Shown here: piece after piece, positions 1 through 8,676 of the stretch
How the letters are laid out: each line of letters opens with the position of its first letter
Position numbering within the stretch: position 1 is the first letter of the stretch
NCBI GenBank assembly: GCA_029202525.1
Contig: CP119325.1
Coordinates: 1,253,001-1,317,000, forward strand
Direction of reading: 5' to 3'
DNA from: Candidatus Pseudomonas phytovorans
GTDB lineage: Bacteria; Pseudomonadota; Gammaproteobacteria; Pseudomonadales; Pseudomonadaceae
Length of the DNA stretch: 64,000 bases
Notes under the pieces: model-generated
Databases searched by the model: none
What the model was told of the DNA's origin: nothing
What the model saw: the letters and a program-made list of their open reading frames with translations, nothing else
Translations under genes and position numbers: made by a program

Positions 1-2
1 TA

Positions 3-815
3 GACCGCATCAAGCAACTGCTGCGCAAGCATAAGCTGCACAGCGTGTGCGAAGAGGCCTCCTGCCCGAACCTGGGTGAGTGCTTCTCCGGTGGTACCGC
101 CACCTTCATGATCATGGGTGACATCTGTACCCGCCGCTGCCCGTTCTGTGACGTGGGTCACGGCCGGCCGAAAGCGCTGGACGCAGACGAGCCGATGAAC
201 CTGGCGGTAGCGATTGCCGACCTGCGCCTGAAGTACGTGGTGATCACCTCGGTGGACCGCGACGACCTGCGCGACGGCGGTGCCCAGCACTTTGCCGACT
301 GCCTGCGCGAGATCCGCAAGTTGTCGCCAGGCGTGCAGCTTGAGACGCTGGTGCCGGACTACCGGGGCCGTATGGACGTTGCGTTGGAAATCACCGCGCA
401 AGAGCCGCCTGATGTGTTCAACCACAACCTCGAAACCGTACCGCGCCTGTACAAGGCCGCGCGCCCGGGTTCGGACTACGACTGGTCGCTGGACCTGCTG
501 CAGAAGTTCAAGCAGATGGTGCCGCACGTACCGACCAAGTCGGGCCTGATGCTCGGCCTGGGCGAGACTGACGAGGAAGTGATCGAGGTGATGCACCGCA
601 TGCGTGAGCATGAAATCGACATGCTCACCCTTGGGCAGTACCTGCAGCCATCGCGCAGCCACCTGCCGGTGCAGCGTTTCGTTCACCCGGACACTTTCGC
701 CTGGTTCGCCGAAGAAGGTTACAAGATGGGCTTCAAGAACGTCGCCTCCGGCCCGCTGGTGCGTTCTTCGTATCACGCTGACCAGCAAGCTCACGAAGCC
801 AAGATCAAGCTCTGA
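3..815 (+). CDS. lipA: Lipoyl synthase, 5' end cut by window edge
   Basis: Radical-SAM enzyme that inserts two sulfurs into protein-bound octanoyl groups, completing lipoyl cofactor on 2-oxoacid dehydrogenases and the glycine cleavage system. The frame is open from base 3, so the N-terminus lies outside the window. Visible are the auxiliary cluster cysteines in CEEASCPNLGEC, the radical-SAM CTRRCPFC motif just after it, and the C-terminal RSSYHAD segment carrying the conserved serine that ligates the auxiliary cluster in the family. lipB is normally just upstream. A strong terminator follows 20 bases after the stop. Identification is essentially certain. Confidence 0.98.
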   Translation, partial: DRIKQLLRKHKLHSVCEEASCPNLGECFSGGTATFMIMGDICTRRCPFCDVGHGRPKALDADEPMNLAVAIADLRLKYVVITSVDRDDLRDGGAQHFADCLREIRKLSPGVQLETLVPDYRGRMDVALEITAQEPPDVFNHNLETVPRLYKAARPGSDYDWSLDLLQKFKQMVPHVPTKSGLMLGLGETDEEVIEVMHRMREHEIDMLTLGQYLQPSRSHLPVQRFVHPDTFAWFAEEGYKMGFKNVASGPLVRSSYHADQQAHEAKIKL

Positions 816-834
816 GCCAAGCGTAGAGCCACGT

Positions 835-874
835 ATGCCGATGCACGCTAAAAGGCGGCATCGGCATTTTTTTT
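835..874 (+). terminator. Rho-independent terminator of lipA
   Basis: A perfect 10-bp stem (835-844 with 858-867) is followed by seven T residues at 868-874. It separates lipA from the next gene on the same strand. Confidence 0.9.
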
Positions 875-924
875 GTGAGCGAGAAGCCATAAGCTACAAG
901 CGACAAGCTGTCTGGAGCTGCATG

Positions 925-1863
925 ATGAATTGTGTCGAGACCCTTCACGCACATTTGCCCAAGGCGATTTCGCAGGATGCCTGTTTCGCCATCATTGCGC
1001 CGGCGGGCTCGGCGCGGCTGGATACACACAAGGTCAGCCAGTGGTTCGCTGATCGAGGCTACCGTTGCCGAATTTACCCAGGTGCCCTGCAGGCTCAGGG
1101 TTACCTGGCAGGGCCGGACCAACAGCGCCTTCAGGACCTGCACGATGCTTTTGCCGACCCGGGCATCGACGCCATACTGTGCATGCGTGGCGGCTACGGC
1201 AGCATGCGCCTGCTCGACCAACTCGACTTCGAGCTGATTCGGCGCAACCCCAAGCCGTTGATCGGCTACAGCGACATTACCGCGCTGCACACGGCTATTT
1301 ACCGGTATAGCGGGCTGGTTACGTTCCATGGCGGCATGCTCAATGCCGACCTGCTGGGGGCCAAGTTGCCACCGACCGAGTCGTCGTTGCTGGCGCAGCT
1401 GGGCGGGCATGTGCGGGCAGGCGAGCAGATCGTGCATCCCGCCGACCATGCCTTGGAAAGTGTATTGCCGGGTGTGGCCAGCGGGCCGCTGCTGGGCGGG
1501 AACCTGTCGATGCTGGGTGCGACCATGGGGACGCTTGCCGAGCTGGACACCCAGGGCTGCATCCTGTTTATCGAGGACGTCAACGAGCCTCTGTACCGGG
1601 TGGATCGCCTGCTGACCCAGTTGCGTCTGGCGGGCAAGCTGGAGGGGGTGAAGGGCGTGCTGGTGGGGGACTTTGCCGGGATTACCACGGCGGCTTTGGC
1701 GCCGTTGCTGGTGGATACCTTTGGCCCGTTGGGGGTGCCGGTATTGGCAGGGTGGCGCAGTGGGCATTGTGACCCGAATGTGTGTCTGCCGTTGGGGGCT
1801 CGGGTCCGGCTGGACAGTGATCCGCAGAGCTTGGTGCTGGAACAGGATCTGTTCAAGGCTTGA
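925..1863 (+). CDS. ldcA: LD-carboxypeptidase (muramoyltetrapeptide carboxypeptidase), peptidase S66
   Basis: Cytoplasmic serine peptidase that removes the terminal D-Ala from muramoyl tetrapeptides during cell-wall recycling. The S66 hallmarks are present: RGGYGSMRLL near residue 88, nucleophile serine in IGYSDIT (about Ser116), glutamate in FIEDVNEP and histidine in GHCDPN. No signal peptide is seen, as expected for the cytosolic enzyme. About 312 residues is normal. I chose ATG 925 because GGAG lies 7 bases upstream; ATG 922 is directly adjacent and also possible. A longer open frame reaches back into lipA, but that part overlaps lipA codons and the terminator. The P. aeruginosa homologue lies in the same neighbourhood. 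Confidence 0.93.
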   Translation: MNCVETLHAHLPKAISQDACFAIIAPAGSARLDTHKVSQWFADRGYRCRIYPGALQAQGYLAGPDQQRLQDLHDAFADPGIDAILCMRGGYGSMRLLDQLDFELIRRNPKPLIGYSDITALHTAIYRYSGLVTFHGGMLNADLLGAKLPPTESSLLAQLGGHVRAGEQIVHPADHALESVLPGVASGPLLGGNLSMLGATMGTLAELDTQGCILFIEDVNEPLYRVDRLLTQLRLAGKLEGVKGVLVGDFAGITTAALAPLLVDTFGPLGVPVLAGWRSGHCDPNVCLPLGARVRLDSDPQSLVLEQDLFKA

Positions 1864-1896
1864 GATTGCCGGGGCCGCATAGCGGCCCCAAAAATC

Positions 1897-3213
1897 TTAC
1901 TGGTTACGCAGGCTCTCGAGCAGCTTATGGGTCGGATAGCCATCTGCCGGCCACCCCAGCCCCTGCTGGGCATTGCGAATGGCTTTGCGGGTATTGGCCC
2001 CGATAATGCCATCGGCATTGCCAGCATCATGCCCGCGGCTGTTCAACAGGATCTGCAAGTCCATACGCTCGCTGCGGCTTAGCGGCAGGTCTTCTTTAGG
2101 CCAGCTGCCGGCAATGAACCCCCAGCCGCTGAAGCGATCCCCCAGCAGGCTCACCGCCAGCGCGTAGGATGATGAGTTGTTGTACTTGAGAATGGCGCGG
2201 AAGTTGTCCAGCACCAGGAACGCCGGGCCGCGTGCGCCCGCTGGTAGCAGCAGGGCGGCAGACAGCTGGTTGCTGTTTGCCGGTAGTTGAGTGCCTGCAG
2301 GCAGTGTCACGCCCATCGCCAGCCACTCGCTAACCGGTTTGCGCAGCGCGCCATCGGCTTGCCAGAAATCGAAGCCAGCCGGCACTTGTACCTCGAAGCC
2401 CCACGGCTGACCACGCTTCCAGCCCGAGCTTTGCAGGTAGTGCGCAGTCGAGGCCAGGGCATCCGGGGTACTGTTCCAGATGTCGCGGCGGCCATCACCG
2501 TCGAAGTCCACGGCATGAGTGTTGTAGGTGGTCGGGATGAACTGGGTCTGGCCCATGGCGCCGGCCCAGGAGCCACGCATGGCTTCGGGCTGAATGTCAC
2601 CATGCTGGATGATCTGCAGCGCGGCGATGAGCTGGTCCTGGGCGAACTGTGGGCGGCGGCCCTCATAGGCCAGTGTGGCCAGCGAGCGAATCACCGACTT
2701 GTTGCCCTGGAACTGACCAAAGTTGCTCTCCATGCCCCACACCGCGACCAGCACCTGGCGGTCGACGCCATAGCGTTGTTCGAGGCGGGTCAGCAGTTCG
2801 GCGTTCTGCTCCAGCAGCTTCTTGCCATTGCGCACACGCAGAGGCGACAGGGCGCCTTCGAGGTATTCCCATACCGGGCGGGTGAACTCTGGCTGGCTGC
2901 GGTCGGCCTTGATCACGTCCATGTCCGGCGTGACGCCGAGGAAGGCGCTGTCGAACGTGCTTGGCGAGATACCGGCTTGCAGGGCTTGCTGGCGGAAGCC
3001 TGCCTGCCACTGGGCGAAGGTTTGCAGAGGCTGGATTTCAGTGCTGACGTCGGGCGTTGTGCCGGGCACAGTCACCACTGGAGCGGGTTGGGCAGGGGCC
3101 AGCGGCAGTGCGTCGGCAGCGGTGGGCTTTTCCGCGCAGGCCACGAGCAGGATAAAGCTGGAGGCCGCGATCAGCTGGCGGGTTTCCCAACGGGGGATAA
3201 GACGGAAGAGCAT
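1897..3213 (-). CDS. Lytic murein transglycosylase, MltB/SltB3-type with peptidoglycan-binding domain
   Basis: Cleaves the MurNAc-GlcNAc bond of peptidoglycan, forming 1,6-anhydroMurNAc ends, in the periplasm. The N-terminus has a lipoprotein-type signal with lipobox LVAC at about Cys26, suggesting membrane anchoring. The catalytic domain carries the glutamate in GMESNFG (about Glu162) and the family signature GAMGQTQFIPTTYN followed by DFDGDGRRDIW. The last 60 residues form a PG_binding_1 domain ending in GIIGANTRKAI. The position beside lipA and holA matches P. aeruginosa PA3992 (SltB3), so orthology is inferred from context and domain order. It is convergent with ldcA; the intervening gap has a GC-rich hairpin at 1871-1889 without a U-run. 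Confidence 0.93.
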   Translation of the reverse strand: MLFRLIPRWETRQLIAASSFILLVACAEKPTAADALPLAPAQPAPVVTVPGTTPDVSTEIQPLQTFAQWQAGFRQQALQAGISPSTFDSAFLGVTPDMDVIKADRSQPEFTRPVWEYLEGALSPLRVRNGKKLLEQNAELLTRLEQRYGVDRQVLVAVWGMESNFGQFQGNKSVIRSLATLAYEGRRPQFAQDQLIAALQIIQHGDIQPEAMRGSWAGAMGQTQFIPTTYNTHAVDFDGDGRRDIWNSTPDALASTAHYLQSSGWKRGQPWGFEVQVPAGFDFWQADGALRKPVSEWLAMGVTLPAGTQLPANSNQLSAALLLPAGARGPAFLVLDNFRAILKYNNSSSYALAVSLLGDRFSGWGFIAGSWPKEDLPLSRSERMDLQILLNSRGHDAGNADGIIGANTRKAIRNAQQGLGWPADGYPTHKLLESLRNQ

Positions 3214-3273
3214 GCACAGATCCAGAATTGCAGGTCAGGTGACGACCATACCATGCCTGCGCTTGCGATGCTT

Positions 3274-3438
3274 TCATGCTGCCAAAAAGTAGGAAGCCTC
3301 CCAATCTCTCGATTGGAAGGCTTCGCGGCGGTAGCTGCCTTTGCCCTTTTCCGGTTGTTCCTGGCGGCAGCGGAACAGCGGTTGGGCGATGATCGACTTG
3401 GCCTTGTTGGGGCCGTGTTTCTTCGGCTTTTTGCTCAT
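3274..3438 (-). CDS. arfA: Alternative ribosome-rescue factor A
   Basis: Small basic protein (54 residues) that recruits release factor 2 to ribosomes stalled on mRNAs lacking a stop codon, the backup to tmRNA. The ArfA core is clear: PLFRCRQEQPEKGKGSYRRE followed by WEAS, closely matching the enterobacterial family. The start is ATG at 3438 with GGGAG about 8 bases upstream; longer frames upstream run into repeat DNA. The final 16 codons include a 14-bp hairpin followed by a U-run, located before the stop codon, so most transcripts may be terminated or cleaved within the frame. That arrangement is the known autoregulatory design of arfA: the truncated product is cleared by tmRNA when trans-translation works and accumulates when it fails. 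Confidence 0.93.
   Translation of the reverse strand: MSKKPKKHGPNKAKSIIAQPLFRCRQEQPEKGKGSYRREAFQSRDWEASYFLAA
3284..3324 (-). promoter_or_regulatory. Hairpin and U-run inside the arfA coding region
   Basis: On the minus-strand transcript, bases 3324-3311 pair with 3306-3293 in a 14-bp stem containing one G-U wobble, closed by a GAGA tetraloop (GNRA class). The sequence continues CUAC then UUUUU at 3288-3284. The arfA stop codon is at 3276-3274, after the U-run. The element can act as an intrinsic terminator or an RNase III substrate, both giving non-stop arfA mRNA. Confidence 0.85.
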
Positions 3439-3534
3439 GGTGGCGCTCCCGGGGTGGGTGGGTGGGTTTCGGGGCGCACTGTAGGCCTCGGGGCGGGGTT
3501 GGGCCAATTGATTGTGTTTATGGTCGATCGCAGT

Positions 3535-3638
3535 CCTGTGGGAGCGGGCGTGTCGAGGCGTCGAACCGCCGCGAACACCGGCGAAGCCGGTGCCATCCAC
3601 CGCGTCGCCTGATTCGCGGGCACGCCCGCTCCCACAGG
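3535..3638. repeat. REP pair (inverted), holA 3' side
   Basis: Perfect 18-bp inverted arms at 3535-3552 and 3621-3638 of the GGGAGCGGGCG type, enclosing a second small hairpin (3576-3592, GCCGGTG arm). It lies between the holA stop and the arfA start. Confidence 0.85.
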
Positions 3639-3647
3639 GGAGGGGTG

Positions 3648-4685
3648 TTATTCCGGAGGGAGCGCCAGGCGCTGGCCAGCCATCAACAGCGCCAACCGCG
3701 ACAATCCGGTCCAGGGCGAGCCCTCGGCCTGGCCTTTGATCTGCGCATCGATCCGCTGGGCATCCTGCAGCAACTGCGCCCAGCGCTGCGCCGACAGGCG
3801 CTGCAGGGCTTTGCTGACCAGCGGCCGGCGTTTGTCCCAGATCGGCGGGCGGGCCTGGCTGAAGGCTTTGTCCAGGGGCACCCCCTGGCTGAACTGTTGG
3901 GCCAGCCCGGCCAGTTGGCGCAGCTCGCGGGCCAAGGCCCAGAGGATCACTGGCGGTTCTACGCCTTCACCACGCAAGCCTTCGAGCATGCGCAGGGCAT
4001 GCGCCGCTTCGCCGTTGAGAATGGCGTCGACCAGGCCGAAGACATCGAAGCGGGCGCTGTCGGCGACGGCGCCCTGCACGGTTTCAACGGTAATCGGGTT
4101 ACCGTCGGCGAGCAGCTTGAGCTTTTCGATTTCCTGGGCGGCGGCCAGCAGGTTGCCTTCCACGCGCGCAGCGATCAGGTCGACAGCGTCACGCTGTGCC
4201 GACAGGCCGGCTTGCTGCAGCCGCTGGTTGATCCACTGGGGTAGCTGGTGCACATCCACCGGCCAGATCTGGATGAACTGGCAGTGGCCGCCTTCGATCA
4301 AGGCCTTGCCCCACTTGGTCTTCTGCGCGCTGCCGTCGAGCTTGGGCAGGCTGACCAGCAGCAAGGTGTCTTCGGCGGGTTTGGCGCAGTATTCCATCAG
4401 CGCGGCGGCGCCCTTGTCACCGGGCTTGCCCGAGGGCAGGCGCAGTTCCAGCAGGCGGCGCTGGGCGAACAACGACAGGCTGGCACCCGCCTGGAGCAGG
4501 GTGCCCCAGTCGAAGTTGGCGTCGGCACTGAATACCTGGCGTTCGTCGAAACCTTGCTGGCGTGCCGCGTTGCGGATGGCGTCAGCGGCTTCCTGGCACA
4601 GCAGCGGGTCGTCGCCGCTGACCACATAGACCGGGGCCAGTGTGCCTTGCAGGTGCTTGTTGAGTTGGGCGGGGGCGAGTTTCAT
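3648..4685 (-). CDS. holA: DNA polymerase III subunit delta
   Basis: Delta subunit of the clamp loader, which opens the beta sliding clamp. The protein of 345 residues begins MKLAPAQLNKHLQG and has the VYVVSGDDPLLCQEAADAIR segment typical of HolA, followed by the helical collar domain (ILWALARELRQLAGLAQQFS). Start chosen at ATG 4685, which gives the family N-terminus; a GTG at 4703 would add six residues. No strong Shine-Dalgarno is visible for either. It follows lptE by 39 bases and is probably cotranscribed as leuS-lptE-holA, a conserved gammaproteobacterial order. Confidence 0.95.
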   Translation of the reverse strand: MKLAPAQLNKHLQGTLAPVYVVSGDDPLLCQEAADAIRNAARQQGFDERQVFSADANFDWGTLLQAGASLSLFAQRRLLELRLPSGKPGDKGAAALMEYCAKPAEDTLLLVSLPKLDGSAQKTKWGKALIEGGHCQFIQIWPVDVHQLPQWINQRLQQAGLSAQRDAVDLIAARVEGNLLAAAQEIEKLKLLADGNPITVETVQGAVADSARFDVFGLVDAILNGEAAHALRMLEGLRGEGVEPPVILWALARELRQLAGLAQQFSQGVPLDKAFSQARPPIWDKRRPLVSKALQRLSAQRWAQLLQDAQRIDAQIKGQAEGSPWTGLSRLALLMAGQRLALPPE

Positions 4686-4724
4686 GGGAAACAGGCGGGG
4701 CACCCAAGGGCGCCCCGCACGGGC

Positions 4725-5330
4725 TTAGTTGCCCGGTACTTCCAGTGGCGACTGCTGAGGCGTTTCGGCCTGCTGACGCTGGGCCGCCTCCAGCGCGGCG
4801 GCTTCGGCCTTGGCGCGTTCGTCGGCTTTGCGCTGCAGTTCGTCGAGCTGGGACGGGCTCAGCATCTGCAGGCGGACGACCATGGCGTTGACCAGGTTGC
4901 GGCGCATTTCTTCACGGGCGCGGGTGGCTTCCTGCTCGGAACCGGTGATGTTCGAGCCGTCACGCACGTAGATCTTGCGCACTTCCAGTTTGTCGCTCAG
5001 CAGCTCCAGGTTGTTCAGGCCCTGGATGCTGTAGTTCAGCTCGGTGGTCAGCTCGTACTCGGCGGTACGGTTGCCGCCGCTGTAGGTTGCCGAGCGCTCG
5101 CGCTCCTGCTCGTTGGTCAGTACCAGGCGGTAAGGCGCGCCAGCATGCACGTTGACACCGCTACGCTGCAGTACCTCGCGCAACTCGACCACTGTCGGGC
5201 CGTAGGCATTGCGTGCGCTGACGTCCATTTCTTTCACACTCAGCTCAGTGGAGCCGGTGCCGCGCAGCTGGAAACCGCAGGCGCTGAGCATGACCGCCAG
5301 GCCGATTACCAGCAAATTGCGTTTGATCAT
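4725..5330 (-). CDS. lptE: LPS-assembly lipoprotein LptE
   Basis: Outer-membrane lipoprotein that plugs the LptD barrel and helps insert lipopolysaccharide. 201 residues; signal peptide MIKRNLLVIGLAVMLSAC with the lipobox cysteine at residue 18, followed by GFQLRG, the usual LptE start. The C-terminal quarter is rich in Ala, Glu and Gln (EAAALEAAQRQQAE), probably disordered. The start at 5330 has GGGAG 8 bases upstream. Middle gene of leuS-lptE-holA. Confidence 0.95.
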   Translation of the reverse strand: MIKRNLLVIGLAVMLSACGFQLRGTGSTELSVKEMDVSARNAYGPTVVELREVLQRSGVNVHAGAPYRLVLTNEQERERSATYSGGNRTAEYELTTELNYSIQGLNNLELLSDKLEVRKIYVRDGSNITGSEQEATRAREEMRRNLVNAMVVRLQMLSPSQLDELQRKADERAKAEAAALEAAQRQQAETPQQSPLEVPGN

Positions 5331-5356
5331 GTTGTTGCTCCCTTGTGGGCCTGTTC

Positions 5357-5385
5357 CGCCCACCCGCAGCCACTGCGGGTGGGCG
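5357..5385 (-). other. Intercistronic 13-bp hairpin between leuS and lptE
   Basis: Perfect 13-bp GC-rich stem (5357-5369 with 5373-5385) and a 3-base loop, starting 6 bases after the leuS stop. No U-run follows on either strand, so it is unlikely to be a full terminator. It may modulate read-through or stabilise the upstream mRNA. Confidence 0.6.
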
Positions 5386-5391
5386 TTGTCA

Positions 5392-7998
5392 TCAGTTGGC
5401 GACGATGTTGACCAGTTTGCCCGGTACCACGATGACCTTGCGAATGGTCAGGCCATCGATAAAGCGCAGGACGTTCTCGTTGCTGCGGGCGGCGGCTTCG
5501 ACTTCTTCGCGGCTGGCCGCAGCAGGCATCTCGACCTGGCCGCGCAGTTTACCGTTGACCTGAACCACCAGGGTAACGGTGTCCTGCACCAGTGCCTGTT
5601 CGTCGACGCTCGGCCAGGCGGCATCGATCACCGACCCTGCGTGGCCAAGATGCAGCCACAGCTCATGGGAGATGTGCGGGGTGATCGGCGACAGCAGCAG
5701 GGTGACGGCTTCCAGGCCTTCGTGCAGCAGGGCGCGGTCTTGTTCGCTGGCCTGTGGGGCTTTTTCCAGCACGTTCATCACGGTCATCACCTGGGCGATG
5801 GCGGTGTTGAACTTGTGGAACTGGCCTACATCGTTGCTGGCCTGCTTGATGGCTGCGTGGATGGCACGGCGAATGACCTTCTGCGCGTCGTCCAGGGCGG
5901 CGATGTCCAGCTTGCCCGGCAGGCCCTGGCTGACGTGAGCCTGGGCCAGGCGCCAGACACGGCGCAGGAAGCGGCTGGCACCCTCGACGCCAGAGTCGGA
6001 CCATTCCAGGCTCATGTCGGGCGGCGAGGCGAACATCATGAACAGGCGGCAGGTGTCGGCGCCGTAGGCTTCGATCATCGATTGCGGATCAACGCCGTTG
6101 TTTTTCGACTTCGACATCTTCTCGGTGCCGCCGATTTCCACCGGCAGGCCGTCGGTCTTCAGGCGGGCGCCAATGATCTTGGCCTTGGCATCGCGCTCGA
6201 TTTCGACGTCGGCCGGGTTGAACCAGTCCTTGCCGCCATTGCTGGCCACGCGGTAGTAGGTCTCGGCGACCACCATGCCCTGGGTCAGCAGGTTCTTGAA
6301 CGGCTCGTTCGAGGTGACCAGGCCTTCGTCGCGCATCAGCTTGTGGAAGAAACGCGCGTACAACAGGTGCAGGATCGCGTGTTCGATACCGCCGATGTAC
6401 TGGTCTACCGGCAGCCAGTGATTGGCGGCTTTCGGGTCGACCAGGCCCTTGTCGTAGTTCGGCGATGCGTAGCGGGCGAAGTACCAGGACGACTCGACGA
6501 AGGTGTCCATGGTGTCGGTTTCGCGTTTGGCCGCAGTGCCGCATTTCGGGCAGGTGCATTCGTAGAATTCAGGCATGCGCGCCAGTGGCGAACCGGCGCC
6601 GTCCGGTACCACGTTCTCGGGCAGGGTGACCGGCAGCTGGTCTTGCGGTACCGGTACGTCGCCGCAAGACGGGCAGTGGATGATCGGAATCGGGCAGCCC
6701 CAGTAGCGCTGGCGGCTGATGCCCCAGTCGCGCAGGCGGAACTGGGTGCGCGACTTGCCCAGTTCCTTGCGGATCAGGGCGGCTTCGATGGCGTCGAAAG
6801 CACCGGCGAAGTCCAGGCCGTCGAACTCGGCGGAGTTGATCAGCTGGCCATGCTCGCCATAGGCGGCCTGCCACTCGCTGCCGACTTCATCGCCAGCGCT
6901 GGTGCGCACCACGGCCTTGACCGGCAGGTGGTACTTGTGGGCGAACTCGAAGTCGCGCTCGTCGTGGGCCGGCACGGCCATCACGGCGCCGTCGCCGTAG
7001 TGCATCAGCACATAGTTGGCGACCCAGACCGGCAGCTTCTCGCCGGTCAGCGGGTGCTCGACCAGCAGGGAAGTGGCCATGCCCTTCTTCTCCTGGGTGG
7101 CCATGTCGGCTTCGGCAACGCTGCCGCCCTTGCACTCGTCGATGAACGCCTGCAGCGCCGGGTTGCCCTGGGCTGCCTGGGTGGCCAGCGGGTGCTCGGC
7201 GGCAACGGCGACGTAGGTCGCGCCCATCAGCGTGTCCGGGCGGGTGGTGAAGACCTTCAGGGTGCCTTCGTGGCCGATGCTGGCCTGGTTGTACGGGAAC
7301 TGTACTTCCATGCCGCGCGATTTGCCGATCCAGTTGCGCTGCATGGTCTTGACCTGTTCAGGCCAGCCCGGCAGTTCGTCGAGGCTTTCCAGCAGCTCGT
7401 CGGCGTAGTCGGTGATGCGGAAGTAGTACATCGGGATTTCGCGCTTTTCGATCAGCGCGCCCGAACGCCAGCCACGGCCGTCGATGACCTGCTCGTTGGC
7501 CAGTACGGTCTGGTCTGCCGGGTCCCAGTTCACGGTACCGTTCTTGCGGTAGATGATGCCTTTCTCGAACAGGCGGGTGAACAGCCACTGCTCCCAACGG
7601 TAGTAGTCGGGCTTGCAGGTGGTCACTTCACGTGCCCAGTCGATGGCCAGGCCCAGGCTCTTGAGCTGGGTCTTCATGTAGTCGATGTTTTCGTAGGTCC
7701 ACTTGGCCGGGGCGACGTTGTTTTTCATCGCCGCGTTTTCCGCGGGCATGCCGAAAGCGTCCCAGCCCATCGGCTGCAGGACGTTCTTGCCCAGCATGCG
7801 CTGGTAACGGGCAATCACGTCGCCGATGGTGTAGTTGCGCACGTGGCCCATGTGTAGCTTGCCGCTCGGGTACGGGAACATCGATAGGCAATAGAAGGTG
7901 TCTTTGCCTGGCTGTTCGGTAACAGCGAACGATTGTTGCTCGTCCCAGAAGTTCTGGGCGGCGGCTTCGATATCACGGGGCGTGTATTGTTCGTGCAT
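5392..7998 (-). CDS. leuS: Leucyl-tRNA synthetase
   Basis: Class I aminoacyl-tRNA synthetase charging tRNA-Leu, with an editing domain. 868 residues, the expected size. The HIGH-type motif reads GKLHMGHVRNY near residues 46-56, and the KMSKS loop reads EKMSKSKNNG near the last third. Zinc-type cysteine pairs occur around HCPSCGD and ECTCPKCG. Start at ATG 7998 (MHEQYTPRDIEAAAQ) matches the family; the open frame upstream to 8112 has no family-like sequence. It heads a leuS-lptE-holA operon. Confidence 0.98.
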   Translation of the reverse strand: MHEQYTPRDIEAAAQNFWDEQQSFAVTEQPGKDTFYCLSMFPYPSGKLHMGHVRNYTIGDVIARYQRMLGKNVLQPMGWDAFGMPAENAAMKNNVAPAKWTYENIDYMKTQLKSLGLAIDWAREVTTCKPDYYRWEQWLFTRLFEKGIIYRKNGTVNWDPADQTVLANEQVIDGRGWRSGALIEKREIPMYYFRITDYADELLESLDELPGWPEQVKTMQRNWIGKSRGMEVQFPYNQASIGHEGTLKVFTTRPDTLMGATYVAVAAEHPLATQAAQGNPALQAFIDECKGGSVAEADMATQEKKGMATSLLVEHPLTGEKLPVWVANYVLMHYGDGAVMAVPAHDERDFEFAHKYHLPVKAVVRTSAGDEVGSEWQAAYGEHGQLINSAEFDGLDFAGAFDAIEAALIRKELGKSRTQFRLRDWGISRQRYWGCPIPIIHCPSCGDVPVPQDQLPVTLPENVVPDGAGSPLARMPEFYECTCPKCGTAAKRETDTMDTFVESSWYFARYASPNYDKGLVDPKAANHWLPVDQYIGGIEHAILHLLYARFFHKLMRDEGLVTSNEPFKNLLTQGMVVAETYYRVASNGGKDWFNPADVEIERDAKAKIIGARLKTDGLPVEIGGTEKMSKSKNNGVDPQSMIEAYGADTCRLFMMFASPPDMSLEWSDSGVEGASRFLRRVWRLAQAHVSQGLPGKLDIAALDDAQKVIRRAIHAAIKQASNDVGQFHKFNTAIAQVMTVMNVLEKAPQASEQDRALLHEGLEAVTLLLSPITPHISHELWLHLGHAGSVIDAAWPSVDEQALVQDTVTLVVQVNGKLRGQVEMPAAASREEVEAAARSNENVLRFIDGLTIRKVIVVPGKLVNIVAN

Positions 7999-8226
7999 GG
8001 CTACTTTTGGCTGAGAGAGGAGAGACCTTGTTCCAGGCAGCGGAACCTCGCTGCAACCGGTACTCCGGTGTCGTTTAGAGTGAACGCCGTAGCATACAGC
8101 AGCGCTGCGCATCGTGGGAAACCTTCGTTGCGAATGCCCGCTGGTCGCGGCAGGCAGCTGCTTTTCATTGCACCGCTAAGCTCAGGTGTGGGGGGAGATA
8201 TTCTTTATCTTCAATGAGGTGAACGG

Positions 8227-8541
8227 ATGGGAGAGACGCAGCTACCCGCAATCAAGCCGGAGCTTTATGAACGCCTGATAGACCGGCTTGGCCTGGCGTT
8301 GGAAACGGCCAGAACCTCGGTACGATTGCGCGACGAGATGCCAGCGGAGCTGGAATTGCGCGGCCTTAGCCACGCAGAGTTCGAAGTGATCAAGGCCTAC
8401 CTGGATTCCCTCCCGGTGCGCCAAAGTGCCTGTGCCGGCAGTTACCCACAAGCGGAGCCGACATCGGCCAAGATCATCTGGCTCAAGGACAAGAAACGCC
8501 CAGCCAATACGGCCAGATCCAGGACGCTGCCACATCGCTAG
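8227..8541 (+). CDS. Conserved hypothetical protein, 104 residues
   Basis: Small soluble protein with no family that I recognise. Residues 8-75 look helical and acidic (LYERLIDRLGLALETARTSV, then LRGLSHAEFEVIKAYL). The C-terminal third is polar and basic and probably disordered. No signal peptide or membrane segment is seen. A good Shine-Dalgarno (AGGTGA) precedes ATG 8227, supporting expression. It is divergent from leuS, with a 228-base gap that should hold both promoters. Function unknown. Confidence 0.6.
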   Translation: MGETQLPAIKPELYERLIDRLGLALETARTSVRLRDEMPAELELRGLSHAEFEVIKAYLDSLPVRQSACAGSYPQAEPTSAKIIWLKDKKRPANTARSRTLPHR

Positions 8542-8676
8542 CCGTTCAGGATGTCAGGCGCAGGCCATCGCGCGCCGGTTCTTCAATATCACACAACTCA
8601 CGATTGGCGCCGGTCGCACCCTTGTTGACCGGCGTTGATCCTTTTAGGCTGCACGCCTGCCAAGGAGGTGTGGCCG

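Noticed and set aside
1871..1889. GGGGCCGC/GCGGCCCC hairpin between convergent ldcA and the transglycosylase as terminator
   Set aside because: A stable 8-bp stem, but no U-run on either strand; intrinsic termination not supported.
3535..3638. Possible CRISPR repeats from recurring CCCGCTCCCACAG blocks
   Set aside because: The units are scattered, palindromic and paired at gene ends, with no regular spacers and no cas genes: REP elements.
5209..7857. 882-codon open frame opposite leuS
   Set aside because: Shadow of leuS produced by GC-rich codon bias; low-complexity Val/Ala/His/Gln-rich translation with no family features.
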